A stretch of DNA of 7,051 bases from Syntrophorhabdaceae bacterium PtaU1.Bin034 (GCA_002067405.1 MVRP01000206.1:1-7051), one strand, 5' to 3'. Shown: positions 1 to 5,595, numbered from the stretch's first letter. Made by a program: numbers and translations. Notes: generated from the letters alone by a model not told the origin.

Positions 1-240
1 ACCCCCATTGCGTTGAGAGGCAACAAGGTCAAGCGGAAAGTCCTGCTGCCCGTCTACGTTCCTTTCATGCTTATCGGGCTCCCGTGGACCGCTTATCGGC
101 TGCGCCGGACCCGGAAGGGAGTCAAAAGCCTGCTGGGGCAGACGGATTATTATCGGAAGGTGGAGAAATTGTCTTATTCGCTGCCGGCGATGTTTTCGCG
201 GAATATTGTGATAGTTCTGGAAAAGAAGAGGGGTAAATAA
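1..240 (+). CDS. C-terminal fragment, possible SAM-dependent methyltransferase (5' end outside window)
   Basis: The frame is open from base 1 to the TAA at 238-240, giving 79 residues. A TTG at 13 could be mistaken for a start, but no ribosome binding site precedes it and the frame continues to the left edge, so this is the tail of a longer gene. Visible features are a basic N-terminal part, a hydrophobic stretch (VYVPFMLIGLPW) followed by a basic segment (RLRRTRK), and a C-terminal beta-strand-like ending (SRNIVIVLEKK). An aromatic-rich stretch closing with a hydrophobic strand and basic tail is often seen at the end of class I methyltransferases that modify sugars or lipids, but no SAM-binding motif lies inside the window. 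A glycosyltransferase or other membrane-associated enzyme is also possible. The stop overlaps a spurious ATG at 240, and the next gene's ribosome binding site follows directly, so the two were probably co-transcribed. Confidence 0.5.
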   Translation, partial: TPIALRGNKVKRKVLLPVYVPFMLIGLPWTAYRLRRTRKGVKSLLGQTDYYRKVEKLSYSLPAMFSRNIVIVLEKKRGK

Positions 241-241
241 T

Positions 242-246
242 GGAGG
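242..246 (+). promoter_or_regulatory. Ribosome binding site GGAGG that sets the start of the lipoprotein remnant
   Basis: GGAGG lies five bases before the ATG at 252. The earlier in-frame ATG at 240 overlaps the preceding stop codon and has no such site, so 252 is the better start. It also gives a cleaner signal peptide beginning MKERVLGRW. Confidence 0.6.
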
Positions 247-251
247 TTGCG

Positions 252-605
252 ATGAAGGAGCGGGTTCTCGGAAGGTGGTTATTGGCAGTGTTGTCCGTCG
301 TTCTGGGTGGGGTTCTGATTGTCACAGTTGCCGGCTGCGGGGGAGGGGGAGGAGGGGGAAGTGCCCAACAGCCAGCACCCCAAGACAGTCAAGCGGCCCT
401 TAATGTTCAAAATGCAGGCACTGATTACTACAACCAGCTTTCATCACAAAGTGACCCTTCTGCCCTTCGGAAAACTATCACTTTCTGAAAACTCAGGATA
501 TGGTCCTGGTTGCTGCTATCGGGGATGAAAGTTCAAGCCATGGGTCAAGATGGAAGTAAAAGCAATGAACTTGAGATCAAGTCTGTGCCATGTTGGAACC
601 AATAA
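252..605 (+). pseudogene. Frameshifted remnant of a secreted lipoprotein
   Basis: The N-terminus is a typical lipoprotein signal: basic MKERVLGR, a long hydrophobic stretch, then VTVAGC with the lipidated cysteine at residue 29, followed by a poly-glycine/serine linker. The frame stops at TGA 486-488. Inserting one base in CGGAAAAC (468-475) restores a natural reading across the break: SALR, then ENYHFLKTQDMVLV and onward in frame 2 to TAA 557-559. A second shift near 530 gives VQAMGQDGSKSNELEIK and a stop at 603-605. That final piece resembles the closing strand of fibronectin-III/Ig-like modules and is similar to the end of the downstream lipoprotein (GGLKSNEVSYVIQ). The likely picture is a small surface lipoprotein that has lost its frame twice and perhaps its middle. 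Function is unknown. The frame breaks could also be sequencing errors. Only the lipoprotein signal is certain. Confidence 0.6.
339..358 (+). repeat. G-rich tract coding for the poly-glycine linker
   Basis: Runs of five, five, two and five G separated by single A encode the seven-glycine linker after the lipidated cysteine. GGGTGGGG lies about 30 bases upstream. The non-template strand could form a G-quadruplex, but low-complexity glycine linkers are common after lipoboxes and this may be simple codon choice. Confidence 0.5.
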
Positions 606-683
606 GATTCTTTGCAAACAGGCCATGGATCAGTAATTCGTGGAAGAGGATATTATAACGTTAAAGGTTAAAAGGAGAGATCG

Positions 684-3032
684 ATGACGGGATGGATATT
701 AAGAAACTGTGTGCGGCTGGCATTACTGATTATAGTTGCAGTCGTTTCTGTCGCTGTAATGGGCTGTTCCGGCGGAGACGGAGGAGGAGACGGAGGAGGA
801 ACAACAAATGATACTTCCCGCACTATCGGTGCAGTAGGAAGCAACGGCGGTACCATAGAGGTAACCGACCCAAACAGTCCTATAAAGGGGGCAAGGGTGA
901 TTGTGCCCCAAGGAGCAGTGGCCAGCGGAGAGACGGTTACGATAACAATCGCTTACGAGGATCACCTTCCAGGTGCTGTCACTGCCGAAACGGTATCAGC
1001 AAGTAAAACGATCGTCCTTACTAAAGATGGGGGCTCTTCGTTTCAAAAACCTGTCGATGTCACCATTCCATACACAGATACAGAAATGGAATCGGGTGAT
1101 ATTCCAACTGTTTTTTACTGGGACCCTTCCTACAACCAATATATGGCTGTGGCCGTCAAAAGCATTGATACGGTTAATAAAACCATCACTTTCAGAACAA
1201 GTCACTTTTCGAAGTTTGTCGCTCTTTCAATAAGGGGACTCACAAGCTCACTCCCCAAGGTCGATACAGGATTCCGGCCCGGAATCGATAGCTTTTCTCA
1301 CCCCAACTTCGGTTCATACCTACAAGACGCCGAACATACCGGATACTGCCTTGGAATGGCTGATTACGCCGAGTGGTACTATGTCTTCAAAAAATCCAGT
1401 GAAGGAAAACTCTACAAGCAATACAACGACGGCGATGAAGAGTATTGGGCAGACGACGTGACGGTTCGGGAGCTTATTATAAGGGCCCATCTGAAGTGGA
1501 GCGAGATTTTGGCAGGCGTATCCTCAGATATCACTATAAGTGATGCACAAACAGGCTGCGCGCTTATTACCGCTATGAAAATTACCGGACATCCTCAAAC
1601 TTTGACAATGAAGATAGGGAAAGTAGGGCATGGTGTGACGGTCTACAAATATGACAGTGAAAAATTTTATATCTACGATAACAATTTTCCCGAGACAGAA
1701 GTAACTGTGGATTGGAGTTTAACTGATGGATTCTCCAATTACAGCGAAGCTGCTCAGTATAAGAATTTAGGTAAAATCACTGACTTTGCCTTCGACGCAT
1801 TATCTTGGGCTGAACCGACGACATTTGAGGAATTACATAATCACGCAAAAAAAGGGTGGTCAACCTCCAAGTTCAAGACTATATCGGTCACATCTCCGTC
1901 AATAGACGTAACCAATAGCACTACTGTTACAAGTACGAGCAATGTCACTATCACAGGAAACGTGGATGGGGTGACAGGCACAGGTGCCTACATAGTTTAT
2001 AGCGTTAACGCCGCTAAAAAAAACGGGCTAAGTGGAGAGCTTGTTCCTGTCGGTGCCGATGGCAGCTTTAGTTTTACGATCCCGAGCCTTCCTTCATCAA
2101 GTAACACTGTAATGATGATGGCCACAAAGGATTCTGATGACTACAGGCGCACTGTACCGAACGGATATGCTGGATTTAAGAAGATCACTATTAACGTTGC
2201 TGCACCGTCTTTCTACACTCTCTCCGGAATCGTTACTTATGGAACAAGACCAATGCAAGGTATGGAAGTACAATTAGCAGGAGAAGAATGTCTTGGCCCC
2301 TCTGATTGGAACCCTATTGCTACAGATACAACAAGCGCCGATGGCCGTTATACCTTTACCAACCTTGAGCAGGGTAAGTACTGCATGAGAATACTTCCTA
2401 GCGGTCCGTACCATAGTCATCTGTACCACGGTGTAAATCTATATCGCGACACTGTTTGGCCCATGTATGTGGAGAAAGACATAACAGTGCTCTCTCCGGC
2501 CGATGGGGCTACGATTACTGAAGCCCGTCCTCAATTTTGTTGGCAAGGTCTCCCCGAGGCGGATAGCTACGTACTTCATTTGATTTACTGGGCAACCACC
2601 CCACAGAACATCTATGAAAATATCACCGGTACATGTTACACAGTCAATCAGGATTTGCAGGACGGCTGGTATTCGTGGGAAGTAGTAGCATATCAATCTG
2701 GTTCAACAATTGATCCAATAATTGCTCAAAGCCATACATTCTTTTTCACCCATGGGTTTCCTCCTGAAATTGCAATGGCTCCAACTCAGGGTCCTCCTGG
2801 CACCACCTTCACTGAGTGGGGTACGGGCTTTCCCCCCAACACAACAGCAACTCTCTATTTCCGAAAGCCAGACGGCAGCATGTACGATCCTCAAACCGTT
2901 GCAATAGATGCCGGAGGCCATTTCGAGATTCAATATACAGCACCAATGGACAAACCATCAGGAACGTACACATGGTGGGCTGTTAGTGCTGGTGGGCTAA
3001 AGAGTAATGAGGTCAGTTACGTTATTCAGTAA
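684..3032 (+). CDS. Multidomain surface lipoprotein with ZU5-like, cysteine-protease-like and Ig/FN3-like modules
   Basis: 782 residues. The ATG at 684 has AAGGAGAG (672-679) just upstream. Residues 1-28 are a lipoprotein signal (VAVMGC, Cys28 lipidated), then a Gly/Asp linker. Residues 48-185 resemble a ZU5-like beta domain (VIVPQGAVASGETVTITI). Residues 190-370 look like a papain/C39-like cysteine peptidase: Cys222 in TGYCLGMADYAEWYY, His316 in KVGHGVTVYKY, and IYDNNFPE (Asp332/Asn333) as third-residue candidates. Residues 400-505 are an Ig-like module, 510-570 a carboxypeptidase-regulatory-like fold (LSGIVTYG, then SADGRYTFTNLEQGKY), 600-690 an FN3-like module, and 692-782 a final Ig-like module. 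Serine at +2 does not suggest inner-membrane retention by the E. coli rule. Known of such families: cell-surface binding or peptide cleavage. Inferred: surface-exposed enzyme or adhesin, substrate unknown. The lipoprotein call is firm; the catalytic assignment is motif-based. Confidence 0.85.
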   Translation: MTGWILRNCVRLALLIIVAVVSVAVMGCSGGDGGGDGGGTTNDTSRTIGAVGSNGGTIEVTDPNSPIKGARVIVPQGAVASGETVTITIAYEDHLPGAVTAETVSASKTIVLTKDGGSSFQKPVDVTIPYTDTEMESGDIPTVFYWDPSYNQYMAVAVKSIDTVNKTITFRTSHFSKFVALSIRGLTSSLPKVDTGFRPGIDSFSHPNFGSYLQDAEHTGYCLGMADYAEWYYVFKKSSEGKLYKQYNDGDEEYWADDVTVRELIIRAHLKWSEILAGVSSDITISDAQTGCALITAMKITGHPQTLTMKIGKVGHGVTVYKYDSEKFYIYDNNFPETEVTVDWSLTDGFSNYSEAAQYKNLGKITDFAFDALSWAEPTTFEELHNHAKKGWSTSKFKTISVTSPSIDVTNSTTVTSTSNVTITGNVDGVTGTGAYIVYSVNAAKKNGLSGELVPVGADGSFSFTIPSLPSSSNTVMMMATKDSDDYRRTVPNGYAGFKKITINVAAPSFYTLSGIVTYGTRPMQGMEVQLAGEECLGPSDWNPIATDTTSADGRYTFTNLEQGKYCMRILPSGPYHSHLYHGVNLYRDTVWPMYVEKDITVLSPADGATITEARPQFCWQGLPEADSYVLHLIYWATTPQNIYENITGTCYTVNQDLQDGWYSWEVVAYQSGSTIDPIIAQSHTFFFTHGFPPEIAMAPTQGPPGTTFTEWGTGFPPNTTATLYFRKPDGSMYDPQTVAIDAGGHFEIQYTAPMDKPSGTYTWWAVSAGGLKSNEVSYVIQ
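777..800 (+). repeat. Two perfect copies of a 12-base unit in the linker after the lipobox
   Basis: GACGGAGGAGGA occurs twice in tandem and encodes Asp-Gly-Gly-Gly repeats. It is an in-frame microsatellite-like linker between the lipid anchor and the folded part of the protein, and its copy number could vary between strains. Confidence 0.7.
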
Positions 3033-3120
3033 AAGCGAACCGCCTCTGAACCAAACGGTTGAGTCTGGAAAAAAAATTCCAGTTCCGCATGCAGGACGGA
3101 CAAGCTGATAGCCAAAAAAG

Positions 3121-3146
3121 AAGGGAGATGTCATTGCATCTCCCTT
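3121..3146. terminator. Two-way rho-independent terminator between convergent genes
   Basis: A perfect 10-bp stem AAGGGAGATG / CATCTCCCTT closes a six-base loop (TCATTG). Going rightward it is followed by TTTTG. On the other strand it is followed by a T-rich run, because 3114-3119 is A6. It lies 89 bases after the lipoprotein stop and 23 bases after the stop of the minus-strand DUF932 gene, so it can serve both. Confidence 0.85.
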
Positions 3147-3168
3147 TTGTTCGAACGTTTCGCCTGGT

Positions 3169-3892
3169 TCAGTCTTTTTTGACCAGGAGGTCGTACGCCT
3201 GGGCGTGCTTTTCCATGATAGTCACCGGCGGGCAGCTCTTTAAGCTCTCCGTGGTGGCGTTGAAGAACGACCACATGGTCCGGTCCTCGAATTCCCTGTG
3301 GGAGGGCCGGAGCCATTCCTCCTTGAGGACCGCTATCTGCCGGGGGCTCACTATTCCCCGTCCGAACAGCATTCCCATTAACCGGAACGCTTCATCGTCC
3401 TTTACCGGTTGTCGTTTCATCAGGCCGGTATCGGCCACGATCCGGTCGAAGCTCTTTTGAGATTTGTACAGCGTGGTGATGGCCGCGTCTTCCAACTCGT
3501 GCCACACGTTCTTGGTGTGCTTCCGCATAACGACGATATCTCCATAGAGCGCCAGAGGGGTTGTCGCAGACGAAGACAGTCGCGCCTATGGCGATCCCCA
3601 GACTCATCGAACGGTCATAGGAATTCCGGAAGGCGATGGAGAGCGCCATATCGGCATTGTCTTTCCGGAACTTGAGGACGGCGAACAGTTGGTTCCCCTG
3701 CCGGGCGACCGCATATTCTTCCCCGACAAGGGCATAGTCTCTCAGGATGTCCGTTGACATGCCGAGGAGCTTGTCGGCCAGGTGGTAATGGGATACCGGG
3801 ACATAGGAGCCGGTCGCTTCCGGCACCTGAATGAGATCGAGTTGGTCCCTCGTCACTATCTCTCCGCCCCGATGAACGATTAATTGGTCCGT
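3169..3892 (-). pseudogene. DUF932 (phage/plasmid-type) protein gene with a +1 frameshift and an ACG start
   Basis: Two overlapping minus-strand frames join into one protein of about 240 residues. The first carries LIVHRGGEIVTRDQLDLI, VSHYHLADKLL, EEYAVARQGNQLFAVLKFR and IGATVFVCDN. The second continues ALYGDIVVMRKHTKNVWH. These match my recollection of the DUF932 family, found on phages, plasmids and genomic islands, function unknown. The frame is lost in CCCC (plus 3557-3560): removing one C gives Asn-Pro-Leu-Ala-Leu-Tyr-Gly-Asp in frame. The conserved N-terminal part extends upstream of the GTG at 3856 to an ACG at 3892-3890, six bases after a perfect AGGAGG, so ACG stands where ATG is expected. 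GTG 3856 also has GGAG five bases before it and could be used, at the cost of 12 conserved-looking residues. Most likely a recent pseudogene; a sequencing error or a CCC-T +1 slip cannot be excluded. Confidence 0.8.
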
Positions 3893-3898
3893 AGTTTT

Positions 3899-3904
3899 CC
3901 TCCT
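3899..3904 (-). promoter_or_regulatory. Perfect AGGAGG ribosome binding site facing an ACG codon
   Basis: On the minus strand AGGAGG is followed by six bases and then ACG GAC CAA, the first codons of the DUF932 frame. The spacing is ideal. This implies that the original start was here and is now ACG, or that ACG is used as a weak near-cognate start. Confidence 0.65.
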
Positions 3905-3930
3905 GTTTTTTAAAAGAATTATTCGCTAAA

Positions 3931-3954
3931 GCAGGTAGATGACCTGCCTTTTTT
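3931..3954. terminator. Hairpin between the RHH-like gene and the DUF932 gene
   Basis: GCAGGT and ACCTGC pair around a five-base loop. On the plus strand the stem is followed by C and six T, a good terminator shape, but no intact plus-strand gene ends here. On the minus strand it comes 18 bases after the RHH-like stop codon with only a TTT tail, so there it would be a weak terminator or an attenuating hairpin before DUF932. Confidence 0.5.
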
Positions 3955-3972
3955 GCCATAGTCGTGTATTGC

Positions 3973-4245
3973 CTATGCCAGGTTCCTGAAAAGCTCGATT
4001 ATCCGCTCCCGCTCCTCCTTCTTTTTGCTCTTCACCAGCTTGACGATATGATCCGAGATCTCCTTGACGGCCCTTTCTTCCTCCTCGATTGTCTTGTAAA
4101 GGCCATTCTCTTTCAGTTGAGTGACAATGGCGTCCAGCATGTAGTTGACGACATGGGTCATGGGCCTGCCCCAATGACGGGCAAGCCGGTAAATATACGG
4201 GATCAGGTCGTCCCGTATTTTGGGGCCGTAAACTCCTCGGCTCAC
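3973..4245 (-). CDS. Small ribbon-helix-helix-like protein with charged helical tail
   Basis: 90 residues with a GTG start at 4245; GGAG lies about seven bases upstream (AAGAGGAGATGAAAC before GTG). Residues 8-44 (PKIRDDLIPYIYRLARHWG, then RPMTHVVNYMLDAIV) fit the pattern of a short beta strand and two helices seen in plasmid and phage ribbon-helix-helix regulators, including the Pro-Met-Thr turn before the second helix. Residues 45-90 are strongly charged (TIEEEERAVKEI, KSKKKEERERI) and predicted helical or coiled coil. Known of such proteins: DNA-binding autoregulators, antitoxins or accessory mobilisation proteins. No toxin partner is visible; the next gene downstream is the broken DUF932 gene 81 bases away in the same direction, so they may have formed an operon. 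The frame is intact, unlike its neighbours. The fold call is moderate; the function is inference. Confidence 0.6.
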   Translation of the reverse strand: MSRGVYGPKIRDDLIPYIYRLARHWGRPMTHVVNYMLDAIVTQLKENGLYKTIEEEERAVKEISDHIVKLVKSKKKEERERIIELFRNLA

Positions 4246-4269
4246 GTTTCATCTCCTCTTAGGGTTTTT

Positions 4270-4416
4270 AAAGAGCGTCGTTACTTCCACTTTAGAGGAA
4301 GGGGCGGAGTTGGAAAGGGGGGGATTGTTGCCTTAATCGACAATTTCTTATTGGAAGAGGGAAGACTGCTGATTGTTGAGGATTTGGTGCTTATGCCTCA
4401 ATCGCTCGATCCTTAA
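4270..4416 (+). pseudogene. Fossil of a ParA/MinD-like P-loop ATPase N-terminus
   Basis: On the plus strand, codons from 4270 read KERRYFHFRGRGGVGKG, then GIVALIDNFLLEEG and RLLIVED, ending at TAA 4414-4416. ParA/MinD-type ATPases start with a strand, a deviant Walker A (KGGVGKS/T), a helix and a second strand (VLLVD); order and spacing match. The motif is damaged: the signature lysine is Arg, and the Ser/Thr after the P-loop Lys is Gly, next to a seven-G run (4317-4323). No ribosome binding site or start is seen, and the match ends where the next remnant begins on the other strand. The open frame continues leftward to 3964 only because it lies antisense to the RHH-like gene. Inferred: scrap of a partition or conjugation ATPase. 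Chance resemblance is possible with so short a match. Confidence 0.4.
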
Positions 4417-4639
4417 AGTCCGCCATTACGGATTGAGGCGGCAGGGTGGTGGCACTGAAAGGTTTTGAAGTTATCTCACCTATCATGAGCTTGAGATAGA
4501 TGTAGCGGTTGGGGAGGTTGATGAAATCGAATTCGTTAAACGCCGGGGGAAAATTCTTTTTGGAGATAGCGGACGTCTTCCGCTCCCCGCTCAAATTTTT
4601 GGTCCTTTCGACATCAAGACTCTTTGTCTTCTTCGTCAT
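4391..4639 (-). pseudogene. C-terminal stub of a conjugative coupling-type (VirD4/TraD/HerA-like) ATPase
   Basis: The segment FPPAFNEFDFINLPNRYIYL, followed by KLMIGEITSKPFSATTLPPQ and a short tail to TAA 4391-4393, matches my recollection of the extreme C-terminus of type IV secretion/conjugation DNA-pumping ATPases, which end in an Asn-Leu-Pro, Tyr-x-Lys-Leu-Met-Ile, Pro-Phe-Ser-Ala-x-Thr-Leu pattern. The open frame extends to ATG 4639 or further to ATG 4729, but neither has a ribosome binding site, and the part before residue 30 looks unrelated (Lys/Ser-rich, MTKKTKSLDVER). No Walker motifs are present, so it cannot act as a motor. Inferred: the left-over 3' end of a conjugative-element gene cut by deletion. 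It converges on and slightly overlaps the ParA-like fossil. An unrelated small hypothetical protein remains possible. Confidence 0.5.
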
Positions 4640-4846
4640 TGTGACATAATGAAAAAATAAGGTCTCGTCGTTACTGCGACAAACCGAATAACGGCTTAAC
4701 GATGAGGCCTGCAAACGTTTTGCATACAATAGAAGGAGGAAAACCGGAGCCGGGAAAGCGGTGATTGCAGCCGACCTGGCTTTGGTAAATCAGGGAGTCA
4801 AAGGCAAGGATTAAGAGGACTAATATTGTCGACTAAAGGGGGGATA
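4640..4846. other. Gap without a recognisable gene
   Basis: AAGGAGG at 4733-4739 looks like a ribosome binding site, but no start codon follows at a usable distance. A plus-strand frame open from about 4693 to TAA 4812-4814 reads TGAGKAVIAADLALVNQGVK near its end. It has no credible start and I do not recognise it; it may be another gene scrap. No riboswitch, tRNA or repeat was recognised here. Confidence 0.4.
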
Positions 4847-5205
4847 TCAGCTTCTAAGCGCCTTTTCAACGGCCTTAGAAAGTTCCTCCTTCAGCAAAGG
4901 CTTCTCAAGCCAGTAGGCACCGACCCCATCCGCTTCTTCCCTTGTCCCGCTACTGGTTCCCGACACCACGATGACCGGCATATCGGGCCGGACTTGCAGC
5001 ACCTTCTCTGCTATCTCCGTTCCTTTCATGTCCGGCATTCGCTGATCGGCAATAATCAATCCGAAACCGTCAGGGTCTTCCATAAAGGCATTAAGAGCAA
5101 GTTTGCTCTCCGTCTCTACCTGTACGCTATATCCCAGTCGTTTCAATATTTCGCCGGTGACTCGGGCTACCGCCTCGTCATCGTCTACGATCAGGATAAC
5201 CCCAT
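4847..5205 (-). pseudogene. CheY-like response regulator receiver domain, frameshifted after the start codon
   Basis: A single receiver domain of about 119 residues with no output domain. Key residues, numbered with the frame repaired: the acidic pocket VILIVDDDEAV (Asp8-10), the phosphoacceptor Asp54 in LIIADQRMPDMKG, Ser82 in VIVVSGTSSG and Lys102 in YWLEKPLL. The start is clear: AAGGAGG (5219-5213) seven bases before ATG 5205-5203. But ATG GGG TTA TCC TGA stops after four codons. The receiver frame begins one base off, at the last G of the GGGG run (plus CCCC 5200-5203), and has a stop just upstream and no other start before a TTG at 5146, which would delete the acidic pocket. So it is inactivated in this sequence, or the base count is wrong. 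It lies divergent from a histidine kinase 480 bases away. Receivers of this style are often found fused to, or beside, PAS hybrid kinases. Confidence 0.8.
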
Positions 5206-5212
5206 TTTATAT

Positions 5213-5217
5213 CCTCC
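5213..5217 (-). promoter_or_regulatory. Ribosome binding site GGAGG fixing the original receiver start
   Basis: GGAGG (as AAGGAGG) on the minus strand, seven bases before the ATG at 5205. It makes that ATG the true ancestral start even though its frame now closes after four codons. Confidence 0.65.
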
Positions 5218-5233
5218 TTGGGTATTTATTTGA

Positions 5234-5262
5234 ACTGTAGCAATGTGCTTCTTGTATGTAAA
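5234..5262 (-). promoter_or_regulatory. Possible sigma-70 promoter for the receiver gene
   Basis: On the minus strand TTTACA (5262-5257) and TACAGT (5239-5234) are 17 bases apart, matching the -35 box at five of six and the -10 box at four of six positions. The site would start transcription about 20-25 bases before the ribosome binding site's ATG region. Pattern match only. Confidence 0.3.
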
Positions 5263-5312
5263 TAGGGAAATCGAGTAATTAGCCGATTTCCATTTCTTAC
5301 GGATTTGCTTTG

Positions 5313-5348
5313 GCGGCAAATTCTTGTCGCCCGCCTTTGCCGCTTTTT
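5313..5348 (+). terminator. Hairpin followed by T5 in the divergent region
   Basis: GCGGCAAA (5313-5320) and TTTGCCGC (5336-5343) form a perfect 8-bp stem with a 15-base loop, followed by five T. It has terminator form on the plus strand, yet no plus-strand gene is seen just upstream. It may be left from a lost gene, or insulate the two divergent units. GCGGCAAATT occurs again at 5449-5458. Confidence 0.4.
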
Positions 5349-5406
5349 AACTTTAAGAAGAAGGGTGGGTAACGGCATTGAAAAACAGATCGTCTAATGG
5401 GGCCAA

Positions 5407-5595
5407 TTATGTAGGAAAAATCACCAACTGTGTAAGTTTGTCATAGAGCGGCAAATTGGAATGCACTTCCCGATCTTCGCTGTCCTTCAGCTTATCTCCC
5501 ATCTTTAGCGATATGAAAGCAAAAAGCAGCAGAAAAGGCGGTTTGATCAACCATTCGAGCAAATATGGCTTTTCGAATCCTGAACGGATGATTCT
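5407..5595 (-). pseudogene. 62-codon fragment with one hydrophobic segment, unrecognised
   Basis: A minus-strand frame between stop codons reads GFEKPYLLEWLIKPPFLLLF, then AFISLKMGDKLKDSED and a polar tail ending LTQLVIFPT. The pattern of a membrane-type hydrophobic stretch followed by a basic/acidic amphipathic tail looks protein-like. However, no ATG, GTG or TTG with a ribosome binding site opens it; the only ATG (in LKMGD) comes after the hydrophobic part. It may be the tail of a deleted membrane protein, or a chance open frame. No family recognised. Confidence 0.25.

Noticed and set aside
3059..3460. 133-codon plus-strand open frame
   Set aside because: It runs through the two-way terminator and antisense to the DUF932 gene, has no ribosome binding site, and has a composition unlike a protein.
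3615..3959. 114-codon minus-strand open frame starting MAKKAGHLPALANN
   Set aside because: It is a shadow frame of the DUF932 gene; its start region is the hairpin and leader before AGGAGG.
3964..4416. A 150-codon plus-strand open frame read as one gene
   Set aside because: Its first 280 bases lie antisense to the intact RHH-like gene and read as low-complexity shadow. Only the last part (from about 4270) resembles a protein family and is reported as a fossil.
4730..4830. Possible riboswitch (cobalamin or cyclic-di-GMP type) suggested by GGGAAAGCGGTG
   Set aside because: The remaining conserved core of either class is missing and no downstream plus-strand gene exists for it to control.
4847..5146. 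TTG at 5146 as the receiver start
   Set aside because: It would remove the first beta strand and the Asp8-10 pocket needed for phosphorylation, and it has no ribosome binding site. The upstream ATG with AAGGAGG is clearly the ancestral start.
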